From NCBI RefSeq assembly GCF_009757775.1, contig NZ_RHLK01000003.1, positions 621,059-685,058 of the forward strand: a DNA stretch of 64,000 nt, given 5' to 3'. Below are positions 20,237 through 28,934 of this stretch, piece after piece (the first letter of the stretch is position 1; each line of letters opens with the position of its first letter). Both the position numbers and the translations under genes were made by a program. The DNA is from Paenibacillus lutrae. GTDB lineage: Bacteria > Bacillota > Bacilli > Paenibacillales > NBRC-103111. Under the pieces are notes generated by a model, which saw nothing but the letters and a program-made list of their open reading frames with translations, had not been told where the DNA came from and searched no databases.

Positions 20237-22879
20237 TTACACGTTCATCCAGGGCAAGTTAATGCCGGTTTCGACTTTATCCGCTTTTTTGACGGATTTG
20301 CGGACAACCGCACGCATAGTCGTTCTAGCAGGCTTCGCTTTTTTCGAACCTTTAATTCTCGCATTTTTCCCGGCTGAACCTGAAGCCTCCGCCTCTACAC
20401 CTTCTCCTTCATTCTCGATCAAGTGAAGACGGGCTTCCGCATTCTCCGCACCCTCGCCTGCTTCGGCAAGCGAACTCAGCCGATCGGCTGCTTCCTCTCC
20501 CTCCCGATCCATCATGACAGGATATGCCGGCTGCGGGTATGGCGCATACGGATGTACAGCGTCCTGCGGCTGCATCATGCCATAAGGCCCCGGTGCCGCG
20601 GGCGGGCATATAGACTGCCAATCCGGCTGGCCGTAGGTAGTGAAGGGCGTCAGCTGCTGGGTTGAGACCTGCTGAAAGCCGGGGCCCGGCTGGTGGACCG
20701 GAAAGGGCGCGTTCCCCTGCCATGCTTGTGCTTTTTTGGCTCCGCCGCAACCGCAGCCGCAGTCCTTCTTCCCCACCGTATGAGGGAACGGCTGCTGGGT
20801 GAACGGTGCCTGAATGAAAGGCTGCGGCAGGCTGGGCGGCTGCTCTGCATGTGGTTGACCGTACGGAGTCGGTGCATATGGCTGCTCCGCCTGTCCTTGG
20901 CCGTACGGTGCCTGCGCGAAGGTCTGCGGCGCGCTGAACGGCTGCTCTACCGGCACTTGGCCGTACGGTGCTTGCGCGAATGACTGCGGCGCGCTGAACG
21001 GCTGCTCCGCTTGCACCTGGCCGTACGGTGCCTGAGCGAATGACTGCGGCGCGCTATACGCCTGCTCTGCTTGCATCTGGCCGTACGGCGCCTGCGTGAA
21101 TGACTGCGACGCGCTGAACGGCTGCTCTACCGGCACTTGGCCGTATGGCGCTTGCGTGAATGACTGCGATGGACTGAACGGCTGCTCTGCCTGCATCTGG
21201 CCGTACGGCGCTTGCGTGAATGACTGCGGCGCGCTGAACGGCTGCTCCACCGGCACTTGGCCGTACGGCGCCTGCGTGAATAACTGCGGCGCGCTGAACG
21301 GCTGCTCCGCTTGCACCTGGCCGTACGGTGCCTGCGCGAATGACTGCGGCGCGCTGAACGGCTGCTCTACCGGCACTTGGCCGTATGGCGCTTGCGTGAA
21401 TGACTGCGGTGCGCTGAACGACTGATCTGCCTGCACTTGGCCGTACGGCGCTTGCGTGAATGATTGCGGTGCGCTGAACGGCTGCTCCGCTTGCACCTGG
21501 CTGTACGGAGCCTGCGTGAATGACTGCGGCGCGCTATACGCCTGCTCTGCATACTGCGGCACAGCGCATGGCTGCTGCGGCACGTTGGAGGATTCTCCAT
21601 GTGCATAGGAATGAGGCAGTCCGGTCGTATAAGGAGTGCTAAGATTCACTTCTGGCGCACCTGTACCTACCCCATGCAGACCCTGCTGGGTTCCGTACCA
21701 TGGCTGCGAAGGCAGCCCGCCCGACTGATGCTGGGCTATATTCGCGCCTTCCTGGAACTGGTAAGGCACTCCTTCCGGAATTTCCACTTCCGGATATGGA
21801 TCCGAGGGTCCCTCGCCCCAGCTGCCAGGCGCAGCAAATGCCCCGTAAGGCACAGCGGTTTCCTGACAGCAAGGATCGTGATCGGGTTTCCCAAAGTGGC
21901 CTCCGGACAGCGGCTCCTGCTCCTGCCAAGGGTGAAGCACATGATGTTGTCCGTGTCCGTATGCATGGGCGCCTCCAACAGATGCCGGTGACGGGAATGG
22001 CGCATACGGAGGGCAAGGCTGAATCATAGGCAGAGATTCTTCGCAGCCTTCCGAAACTTGCTGAATCTGAACATTCTGCTCGTAATGCGAATAAGTGACA
22101 TAGGGAGGAGGGCAAGGCTCCTCCTTCTCTACCGGCACATAAATCTGCTGCTGCGGAGGAGCTGCGGGAATTTGAGGGAGCTGCATAGGCGGCAGCTCTA
22201 TTTTCGGCAGCTCTATTTTCGGCAGCTCAATCTGCGGCAGCTGATACTGAGGCACTTCAGGCTGCACAGGCGGAAGCGGCTGCACCTGAGGCTGAGGTGC
22301 CGGTTCCGGCTCCAACTCCATTTGCACCTCAAGCTTTACTTCCGGAAGCGGAATGACTATTTCCGCTTCTTCTTTCTCAGGCTGCGGCGGTGTCTCGACC
22401 TGCTCCGGAGCAGGCGCTGGCGCGGCCGGAGGCAGCGGAGCGGTGTTTTTCTTGCCTGGAATACTGCCTCCGCCTCCTGTGCCTGTATGACTCCCTTCCG
22501 TACTGCCTGAGCCGCCTGTTTGGCCTGGGTGCCCCGTGTTTTGTCCCTTTTTGGGGATATACACAATTTCTCCCGTCATCAGCACACTCGGATTCTTCAA
22601 CTGGGCATTGGCCTCGATAATTTCCTTGAGGGGTATGCCCCATGCTTTGGACAGCTTCCAGAGTGTATCGCCCTGCTGGACAATGTGCTTGACCGCATGC
22701 TCCGGTACGGGATGCTGCGGTTTCGTCGGTACACTCGGAATTTTCACCTTGTCACCGACCTGGATAACTTCAGGATTGGCAATTTGGGGATTCGCTTCGA
22801 TCAGTTTCTGCAGATCAACTTTGTACTTTTCTGCGATTTTATACAGGGAATCCCCCTTCTTGACCATATGGATTTTCAA
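20237..22879 (-). CDS. safA: SafA-like spore coat morphogenetic protein with two LysM domains and repeats
   Basis: This is an 880-residue protein of the SafA/ExsA family, which sits at the cortex-coat interface and organises the inner coat. Two LysM domains bind spore peptidoglycan: residues 1-50 (HMVKKGDSLYKIAEKYKVD) and about 63-110 (HIVQQGDTLWKLSKAWGIP). A long Pro/Gln/Glu-rich region with short IELPK repeats follows, then eleven 20-residue repeats of the type QPFSAPQSFTQAPYGQV, then a Cys-rich GKKDCGCGCGGAKK and a basic C-terminus. The B. subtilis protein is 387 residues with one LysM, so this one is more than twice as long. Start is TTG 22879 with a full AAGGAGGT eight bases upstream. 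Gln/Tyr-rich repeats suggest a transglutaminase substrate (inference). Confidence 0.85.
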   Translation of the reverse strand: MKIHMVKKGDSLYKIAEKYKVDLQKLIEANPQIANPEVIQVGDKVKIPSVPTKPQHPVPEHAVKHIVQQGDTLWKLSKAWGIPLKEIIEANAQLKNPSVLMTGEIVYIPKKGQNTGHPGQTGGSGSTEGSHTGTGGGGSIPGKKNTAPLPPAAPAPAPEQVETPPQPEKEEAEIVIPLPEVKLEVQMELEPEPAPQPQVQPLPPVQPEVPQYQLPQIELPKIELPKIELPPMQLPQIPAAPPQQQIYVPVEKEEPCPPPYVTYSHYEQNVQIQQVSEGCEESLPMIQPCPPYAPFPSPASVGGAHAYGHGQHHVLHPWQEQEPLSGGHFGKPDHDPCCQETAVPYGAFAAPGSWGEGPSDPYPEVEIPEGVPYQFQEGANIAQHQSGGLPSQPWYGTQQGLHGVGTGAPEVNLSTPYTTGLPHSYAHGESSNVPQQPCAVPQYAEQAYSAPQSFTQAPYSQVQAEQPFSAPQSFTQAPYGQVQADQSFSAPQSFTQAPYGQVPVEQPFSAPQSFAQAPYGQVQAEQPFSAPQLFTQAPYGQVPVEQPFSAPQSFTQAPYGQMQAEQPFSPSQSFTQAPYGQVPVEQPFSASQSFTQAPYGQMQAEQAYSAPQSFAQAPYGQVQAEQPFSAPQSFAQAPYGQVPVEQPFSAPQTFAQAPYGQGQAEQPYAPTPYGQPHAEQPPSLPQPFIQAPFTQQPFPHTVGKKDCGCGCGGAKKAQAWQGNAPFPVHQPGPGFQQVSTQQLTPFTTYGQPDWQSICPPAAPGPYGMMQPQDAVHPYAPYPQPAYPVMMDREGEEAADRLSSLAEAGEGAENAEARLHLIENEGEGVEAEASGSAGKNARIKGSKKAKPARTTMRAVVRKSVKKADKVETGINLPWMNV
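20881..21550 (-). repeat. Eleven in-frame 60-bp tandem repeats inside safA
   Basis: The period is exactly 60 bases with no slippage over 660 bases, encoding a 20-residue unit rich in Gln, Pro, Phe, Ser and Tyr. Copies mostly alternate between endings GQVQA/GQMQA and GQVPV, giving a 120-base higher-order unit. A degenerate copy lies on the C-terminal side. Confidence 0.95.
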
Positions 22880-23035
22880 CGGGTGTTACCTCCTTCTTCT
22901 AAGTACGTTTCGGTCTTCCCCAATCCGAATGAACATTACATCTTATGCGCGCCCCTGGGCATTTGACATCCCCGCCGCACAAAAAAACTTTCGGAACTTC
23001 CTGCGGACAGGCGCAAAAGCATGCAAGGAAGGAAC

Positions 23036-23081
23036 GTGGAAAAGCCCGCTGCCATGGAATAGATCTCCCAAGATAACGGGC
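23036..23081 (-). terminator. Terminator of the pheB-hom-thrCB-pheA block
   Basis: GCCCG (23044-23048) pairs with CGGGC (23077-23081), with a second inner stem. On the minus strand TTTTCC follows. It lies about 90 bases past pheA. Confidence 0.55.
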
Positions 23082-23169
23082 CTAACTTTTATCCTATTCG
23101 GCTAAGAATGATTTCAGCTCTGTTTCACCTTTATTTGTATACGCTAAAGACATCGGTGCAAATGCACTG

Positions 23170-24129
23170 CTAGGATAGAGAGGAATTCCCCTCATGGCGC
23201 TGGACCTCATAGTTATAACTTGGATAACAGCCCAGTACACGGACTTGACAACCGATTGCTTCTATCTCTTCAAAAGCGGCACGGACCAGTACAGAATCCT
23301 TAGAGCCCTCTACATCCATATAAAAATAATACTTGCCCAGTTTACGCTTCGTCGGGCGAGATTCCAGACGTGACAAGTTAATCCGGCGCCATGCAAAAGC
23401 AGACAGCGCTTGGTGGAGAGCGCCCGGATAATCGTCGGGAGGCGTGACCAGTATAGTCGTTTTCATCTTACCGGCGGAAGCGAATTCGATTTCGTCCCGG
23501 CCGATTAGAATAAAGCGGGTCGAGTTGTCCGGGTTGTCCTGAATTTGGGAAGCCAGGACACCCATCTCATACATGCCCGCCGCATTCATCGTTCCGATGG
23601 CCACTACGTTCGGATCGCCGAGTTCGCGGACGAGACGGACGCTTTCACCATTGGAGCCCATCAGCTCGATCTCGGCCTGCGGCAGATAAGTACGCAGAAA
23701 TCTGCGGCACTGGGCCAGAGCGACCGTATGGGAGAATACTTTGGTTATCTTCGACCATGAGGCTGGAGGAACCAGCTTCAGCTCCCCGCTCTCCAGTCTT
23801 TCCAGGGGTGTTTCGTTGGAAGACACGGAGGCTTCAGCAGTGATCGACGGCAAACCGATCAGGTTCATATCAATTGGATAGACCCATTCTGCGCGCATCG
23901 GCAGATCCACTTCATGAACCAGCCAATCAATATGCAGGGTAACGGAACCCTCGATCGTATTCTCAATCGGGATCACGCTGTAGTCTGTCTCGCCCGAAGC
24001 AGTAGCCAGGAAGACATCTGAAATCAGCTTGAAAGGTACATATTCATAATCGGTTGTGCCCAGAAAATGATGAACACTCTCTTCCGAGAACGTTCCCGGC
24101 CCCAGCATAGCGATACGCTTCTTCCGCAT
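23170..24129 (-). CDS. pheA: Prephenate dehydratase
   Basis: This enzyme converts prephenate to phenylpyruvate in phenylalanine synthesis. The 319 residues have a catalytic periplasmic-binding-like domain (GPGTFSEESVHHF, IPIENTIEGSV, SHTVALAQCRRF, NPDNSTRFILIGRD) and a C-terminal ACT domain (about 210-300) with the ESRPTKRKLG feedback-binding motif. The ATG was chosen at the start of GPGTFSEE-type homology, with AGGAG ten bases upstream. It follows thrB after only two bases. Confidence 0.95.
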   Translation of the reverse strand: MRKKRIAMLGPGTFSEESVHHFLGTTDYEYVPFKLISDVFLATASGETDYSVIPIENTIEGSVTLHIDWLVHEVDLPMRAEWVYPIDMNLIGLPSITAEASVSSNETPLERLESGELKLVPPASWSKITKVFSHTVALAQCRRFLRTYLPQAEIELMGSNGESVRLVRELGDPNVVAIGTMNAAGMYEMGVLASQIQDNPDNSTRFILIGRDEIEFASAGKMKTTILVTPPDDYPGALHQALSAFAWRRINLSRLESRPTKRKLGKYYFYMDVEGSKDSVLVRAAFEEIEAIGCQVRVLGCYPSYNYEVQRHEGNSSLS

Positions 24130-24131
24130 GG

Positions 24132-25094
24132 TTATTCCGCTCCTTCCACGAATTGTTCGAAGGCGGGTTCCCCGCCCTGCATCGTCCAGACCCGAACTCC
24201 TTCTCCCGACGGCTTCAGCCACCGTGTATCGGCTTCGATTCCCTCTGCAAGGAAAGTCTTCCGGAGGAATGTCTCCAGTTCCTCCTTGCGGCCTTCCTGA
24301 GCGTCTGCGAACGCGATCAGCGTCGGGCCCGCTCCGCTCAGCGCCGCACCCAGCGCGCCATGATCCGCAGCTTCGCGCAGCACCTTCTCCATGCCGGGCA
24401 CCAGGGCCGCGCGATACGGCTGGTGCAAGGCGTCCTTCATGGCATGACGGATCATGCCGAGATCACCTGCGGCCAGCGCAGCCACCAGCACAGCCGTGTG
24501 GCCGATGTTATAGACGGCATCCTTCATCGGCACCTCGGAAGGCAGCACGCCCCGCGCATGCTCCGTGGAGAGCTGGAAGGCCGGTACGGCGACCAGCGCC
24601 TCCAGCCGCTCGTGCGGCTCGATGCGGATATGCTTCGCTTCGCTGCCGTCCCAATAGGCGGCGATGATGCCGCCGAACAGCGACGCGCCCACGTTGTCCG
24701 GGTGCTTCTCCAGGCTGGACGCGAGCCGGAAAAGCTCCTCCGGCGGGAGAGCGGCGCCGCTCAGCGCATTGGCGGCAGCCAATGCGCCGACAATGGCCGA
24801 AGCGCTGCTGCCGAGTCCGCGCGTCAGCGGAATCTCACTGTCCATGCGGATGTTCAGCTCCGGCATGCTTATTCCCGCTTCATCATAGAGCATACGGGCG
24901 ACTTTGTAGATCAAATTGGTCTTGTCGGTCGGAATTCCCTGCATGTTGGTGCCGAGCAGCTCGATTTGTGTCTGCTCCGCAGCGGCCATCTCAATCCGGG
25001 CGTATAAATTGAGCGCCATCCCCAGCGCATCAAATCCCGGACCCAGATTAGCCGTACTTGCCGGAACGCGGACGCGAACAGCACCCGCCGGCAT
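24132..25094 (-). CDS. thrB: Homoserine kinase
   Basis: ThrB phosphorylates homoserine for threonine synthesis. It is a 320-residue GHMP-family kinase. VRVRVPASTANLGPGFDALG is the N-terminal substrate region, PLTRGLGSSASAIVGALAAA the ATP-binding loop, and GAALSGAGPTLIAFA the C-terminal glycine motif. The ATG shares one base with the thrC stop (TAATG), showing translational coupling. Confidence 0.96.
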   Translation of the reverse strand: MPAGAVRVRVPASTANLGPGFDALGMALNLYARIEMAAAEQTQIELLGTNMQGIPTDKTNLIYKVARMLYDEAGISMPELNIRMDSEIPLTRGLGSSASAIVGALAAANALSGAALPPEELFRLASSLEKHPDNVGASLFGGIIAAYWDGSEAKHIRIEPHERLEALVAVPAFQLSTEHARGVLPSEVPMKDAVYNIGHTAVLVAALAAGDLGMIRHAMKDALHQPYRAALVPGMEKVLREAADHGALGAALSGAGPTLIAFADAQEGRKEELETFLRKTFLAEGIEADTRWLKPSGEGVRVWTMQGGEPAFEQFVEGAE

Positions 25095-26164
25095 TAGCGG
25101 TTCACCTGTTCAAGCCGGCGGATGGCATCCATAACCGCCGCTTCCGAATCTTCGACAACCAGAGGATCCCCTTTCACGCTTTGAATCGCATTGTGAGGGT
25201 CCTTGAGACCATTGCCGGTCAGCACGCAGACGACGGATTGGCCCTTCTGGAAGTGACCTTCCTTCTTCAGCTTGATGACGCCAGCCAGCGATGCCGCAGA
25301 AGCCGGCTCAGCGAAGATCCCTTCTAGCGAAGCCAGCTTCCGGTAAGCAGCCAGAATTTCTTCGTCCGTGACGTAATTGATCTGCCCTCCGGACTCGTTC
25401 GCCGCGTTAACCGCTCCGCTCCAGCTGGCCGGATTACCGATGCGGATAGCCGTCGCAACCGTCTCCGGATTAAGAATCGGCTCGCCTTTGACGATCGCCA
25501 TCGCGCCTTCCGCTTCGAAACCGATCATTTTCGGCAGCGATGCGGAGTTGCCTGCCGCCTGATATTCCTTGAAGCCTTTCCAGTAAGCGGTGATGTTACC
25601 CGCATTCCCTACCGGGATAGCCAGGTAATCCGGCGCATGGCCGAGCTGGTCGCACACTTCAAAAGCGGCCGTCTTCTGTCCTTCGATCCGGTACGGATTC
25701 ACGGAGTTCACGAGTGTAATCGGCTGCTTGGCCGTAATTTCCCGGACAATCTCAAGCGCACGGTCGAAGTTGCCTTCGATGGCGATGACTTTCGCGCCGT
25801 AAATGATAGCTTGGGCAAGTTTGCCCAGCGCAATATTGTTGTTCGGAATCAGCACGATGCAGTTGAGTCCCCCGCGTGCAGCATATGCGGCTGCGGCTGC
25901 CGAGGTGTTACCTGTAGACGCGCACATAATGGTATTGCTGCCTTCTTCCATTGCCTTGGCGACAGCCATTACCATGCCGCGGTCTTTAAAAGAACCCGTC
26001 GGATTCAGACCTTCATATTTGACATACAGGTCAAGTCCCAGCTCCTCCGACAATTTCTCCGCGCGGATTAGCGGTGTGTTCCCTTCGTGCAGAGTAAGCA
26101 TCGGGGTCTGATCTGTGATTGGCAGGTACGATTTATATTGATGCAGCAAGCCCATATATCTCAT
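25094..26164 (-). CDS. thrC: Threonine synthase
   Basis: This PLP enzyme makes threonine from phosphohomoserine. Its 356 residues include the Schiff-base lysine in [10 protein letters not shown], the serine/threonine substrate loop [19 protein letters not shown] and the phosphate loop [15 protein letters not shown]. It is the short threonine synthase type of Bacillus. Start ATG 26164 has AGAGG 12 bases upstream. A 132-base gap separates it from hom. Confidence 0.96.
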   Translation of the reverse strand: MRYMGLLHQYKSYLPITDQTPMLTLHEGNTPLIRAEKLSEELGLDLYVKYEGLNPTGSFKDRGMVMAVAKAMEEGSNTIMCASTGNTSAAAAAYAARGGLNCIVLIPNNNIALGKLAQAIIYGAKVIAIEGNFDRALEIVREITAKQPITLVNSVNPYRIEGQKTAAFEVCDQLGHAPDYLAIPVGNAGNITAYWKGFKEYQAAGNSASLPKMIGFEAEGAMAIVKGEPILNPETVATAIRIGNPASWSGAVNAANESGGQINYVTDEEILAAYRKLASLEGIFAEPASAASLAGVIKLKKEGHFQKGQSVVCVLTGNGLKDPHNAIQSVKGDPLVVEDSEAAVMDAIRRLEQVNR

Positions 26165-26296
26165 ATTCGTTACGGCCTCTTTTCTAAATAGTTAAATTGA
26201 TTCGGAGTCGGTTTTCCGATTCCTTTCATACAGCTGGCACGCTATCAGCAAAGGAGTCCCGCAGCAAGTAGCAGGATCTCCATGATCCGGTTCCTG

Positions 26297-27583
26297 TCAG
26301 CCTTCTACCCGGTAGACGCTTTTGATGGTCTGGATAACATCTAGGCGGTCGAATTCAGCGAGTACGTCGTTCATCCTGGCCTGATTGGCATCATGCGTGA
26401 TAATGATGATTTCCGCTTTAGGATTCGTCTCATTGGGATGCTGGAAGACCGACTCCAGACTCACCTCATGCTTGGCGAAAATTTGGGTGATCTGCGCCAG
26501 AACGCCCGCCTTATCCTCCACATGGAGCAGAACAAAATATTTCGAAGAAATCTGCTCGGCTGCCGCCAGTTTCTTCACCCGGTACGGCGCGGAACCGCGC
26601 TGCCCGTTCACGCCCAGGTTCATGTTGCGCACAACCGCAACCAGATCCGCTACGATGGAAGTGGCCGTAGGCATCTCGCCTGCGCCAGGTCCGTAGAACA
26701 TCGTCTCGCCGACAGCTTCCCCGTATACATAAACCGCATTAAACACGCCGTTGACAGAAGCAAGCGGATGGGAGGTTTTGACCATAGTGGGCTCGACGGA
26801 TACGGAGATTAGATCGTCGCTCCGCTCTGCTATTCCCAGCAGCTTAACCTCGTAACCGAGTTTTTTGCCGTATTGGATATCTTCCTTGCTCACTTTGGAA
26901 ATGCCGCGTACCTTGACATCGGCAAGCGCAACTTCCGAATGGAAGCCCAGCGTCGACAAGATGGTCATCTTGCGCGCCGCATCCAGTCCTTCCACATCGG
27001 ACGTAGGGTCCGATTCTGCGTAGCCGAGTCCTTGCGCTTCTTTGAGTACATCCGCATAAGCCGCGCCTTCTTGGCTCATTTTGCTCAGAATATAATTCGT
27101 CGTTCCGTTCACAATCCCCATGATCTTCGTAATCCGGTCGGAGGAGAAGCCTTCGATCAGCGTACGGATAATCGGGATTCCGCCGGCCACGCTTGCTTCA
27201 TAGAATACATCGCAGCCTTTTTCAGCCGCTTTCGCCAGAATTTCCGGGCCATGCAGAGCCATCAGATCCTTATTGGCCGTCACAACATGCTTGCCCTGCT
27301 CCAGGGCTTCCAGAATATAACCCTTCGTCTGCTCCACGCCGCCCATCACTTCGACGACAACGTCAATCTCCGGATTGCGGATGATATCATCCGGCTGATC
27401 CGTCATTTTATCCGGGTCAATCGGTACGGCACGCAGCTTGCTGACATCCTGAACCAGTACTTTTTCTACGATAATCGAAGAGCCTGTCTGTCTTTCCAAA
27501 TCCTCGCTGTGCCCTTCGACAATTCTAACTACACCCGTACCTACCGTTCCTAGTCCTAATAATCCTATTTTAATCGGTTTCAT
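26297..27583 (-). CDS. hom: Homoserine dehydrogenase
   Basis: Hom reduces aspartate semialdehyde to homoserine. The 428 residues comprise an NAD(P)-binding Rossmann fold (IGLLGLGTVGTGVV), the catalytic domain (VVTANKDLMALHG, GIPIIRTLIEGFSSD, GIVNGTTNYILSKM), and a C-terminal ACT domain (about 350-425) for feedback control. The ATG in front of the Rossmann motif was chosen, with AGGAGG 11 bases upstream. It lies 50 bases downstream of pheB. Confidence 0.96.
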   Translation of the reverse strand: MKPIKIGLLGLGTVGTGVVRIVEGHSEDLERQTGSSIIVEKVLVQDVSKLRAVPIDPDKMTDQPDDIIRNPEIDVVVEVMGGVEQTKGYILEALEQGKHVVTANKDLMALHGPEILAKAAEKGCDVFYEASVAGGIPIIRTLIEGFSSDRITKIMGIVNGTTNYILSKMSQEGAAYADVLKEAQGLGYAESDPTSDVEGLDAARKMTILSTLGFHSEVALADVKVRGISKVSKEDIQYGKKLGYEVKLLGIAERSDDLISVSVEPTMVKTSHPLASVNGVFNAVYVYGEAVGETMFYGPGAGEMPTATSIVADLVAVVRNMNLGVNGQRGSAPYRVKKLAAAEQISSKYFVLLHVEDKAGVLAQITQIFAKHEVSLESVFQHPNETNPKAEIIIITHDANQARMNDVLAEFDRLDVIQTIKSVYRVEG

Positions 27584-27632
27584 CCTGTATCCTGCCTCCT
27601 GTATGCCGTCTGATTTTTTAACATTCCGTTGG

Positions 27633-28103
27633 TTACATTGAACTTCCTTGCCCGATAACAGCGGCTCTTTTGACCCCGTCCTGCGATTCAATCAGTGTAA
27701 GCAGTTCTTTGGCTTTATCGCCCATTAGCGAAGTCTCGACTGAGATCACTACGTTAGCCATACCCTGAAGCGGAATACTCTGATTGATCGTCAGCACGTT
27801 GCCTTCCTGCCCCGCAATCAGACCGAGTACTTTCGACAAAATGCCTGAACGGTGTTCCAAATCCATCGAGATCGTCACAATCCGTTCCTTATCGAGCTTA
27901 TTAAGAGGAAAGACGCCATCTTTGTACTTATAGAAAGCACTCCGGCTCAGCCCTACTTGTTCGACCGCTTCGTGAATGGTCCTTACTTCTCCCCGGGCCA
28001 GCAATTCTTTAGCCTGTACGGTTTTGAGAATGCCTTCCGGTAAAATCTGCTCGTTGACGAGATAAAAGCCGGACTCGCTAATATATGTCTGTTTAGGCTC
28101 CAC
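27633..28103 (-). CDS. pheB: ACT-domain protein PheB (UPF0735)
   Basis: This 156-residue protein has an N-terminal helix-turn-helix-like segment (EAVEQVGLSRSAFYKYKDGVF) and a C-terminal ACT domain (about 75-150: VTISMDLEHRSGILSKVLG). The family was once named chorismate mutase PheB but is more likely an amino-acid-sensing regulator. In B. subtilis it lies between obg and pheA. Here it leads the hom-thrC-thrB-pheA series, consistent with a sensor for that pathway (inference). Confidence 0.9.
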   Translation of the reverse strand: MEPKQTYISESGFYLVNEQILPEGILKTVQAKELLARGEVRTIHEAVEQVGLSRSAFYKYKDGVFPLNKLDKERIVTISMDLEHRSGILSKVLGLIAGQEGNVLTINQSIPLQGMANVVISVETSLMGDKAKELLTLIESQDGVKRAAVIGQGSSM

Positions 28104-28150
28104 AGAAAGTCCGTCCTTTCCAGAAAGACGTTTGTTCTTCTATAGAGGAC

Positions 28151-28180
28151 ATTATACTTCAAGTCGTCAAAATTCGGCAA
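28151..28180 (-). promoter_or_regulatory. SigmaA-type promoter upstream of pheB
   Basis: On the minus strand a -35 box TTGCCG (28175-28180) and a -10 box TATAAT (28151-28156) are 18 bases apart. The -10 lies 47 bases upstream of the pheB start. Confidence 0.6.
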
Positions 28181-28350
28181 TAGGAAAATCACCCGTACCG
28201 GGTAACAAGTTGTGAAAGATATTCATAATGCGTTGGGCGCGAGAATGGATTTTCATGGAACAGCATGGCGCATATCGGCTCCACCCAGCCGTTTGCGCAC
28301 CTTTTCAACCGTATGGTAAGCTAAATTCAGCAAGGGAGGCGTACGCGAAG

Positions 28351-28857
28351 ATGATTACTCTGAGATTGATATCGGCCGCGCTGCTTTTCAATTCCCACGG
28401 GGACCTGCTTATGATGAAAAGATCCATGAACCGCACGCTCTCCCCGGGTATGTGGGCTGCGGTGGGCGGACATCTGGAGGCCTGCGAAATGGCCCTGCCC
28501 CGTGCAGCGTGCCTGCGGGAAATCGAAGAAGAAACCGGTATTGCGGAGCATGAGATATCCGGTTTGCGCTTACAGTACATTCTGATGCGGTTAAAAGAGC
28601 AAGAGATCCGGCAGCAGTTTATTTATATCGGACAGACCGATAGGAATCCGCGGATTACGACGACCGAAGGAGATCTTCATTGGATTCCGCGCCATGAAAT
28701 CATGAACCGCAAACTCCCTTTTATTTTCCATTTTGCGCTCGACCATTATTTAGTTCATGGGGATACCCCTCACCCCTGGGTCGGAACTTCAACAAGGGAC
28801 AAGAACGGAGACCCCTCAGTAAGCTGGACTCCGCTGCTTGATCCCAATCTTGTCTAG
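28351..28857 (+). CDS. NUDIX hydrolase with expanded Nudix box
   Basis: This 168-residue protein has the NUDIX fold. WAAVGGHLEACE followed by LREIEEETGI is the Nudix helix that binds the metal-pyrophosphate. The canonical box has seven residues between the first Glu and the Arg-Glu pair; here there are nine, so the loop is two residues longer. The substrate is not predictable. The start was set at the ATG before LRLISAALLF, with GGGAGG 11 bases upstream. It is divergent from pheB and followed after 77 bases by an aldehyde dehydrogenase in the same direction. Confidence 0.85.
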   Translation: MITLRLISAALLFNSHGDLLMMKRSMNRTLSPGMWAAVGGHLEACEMALPRAACLREIEEETGIAEHEISGLRLQYILMRLKEQEIRQQFIYIGQTDRNPRITTTEGDLHWIPRHEIMNRKLPFIFHFALDHYLVHGDTPHPWVGTSTRDKNGDPSVSWTPLLDPNLV

Positions 28858-28934
28858 TCCTTTTACAGACGTATCTTATATAGAAGCGAATACATCTATG
28901 CCATGCCTGTTATTCCTGAAAGGAAGGGATTCAT

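Noticed and set aside
20693-21425. Plus-strand repeat frames opposite safA (Cys/Trp/Gly-rich)
   Set aside because: They are the antisense shadow of the in-frame 60-bp repeats; the LysM domains and TTG start with a strong ribosome site support the minus strand.
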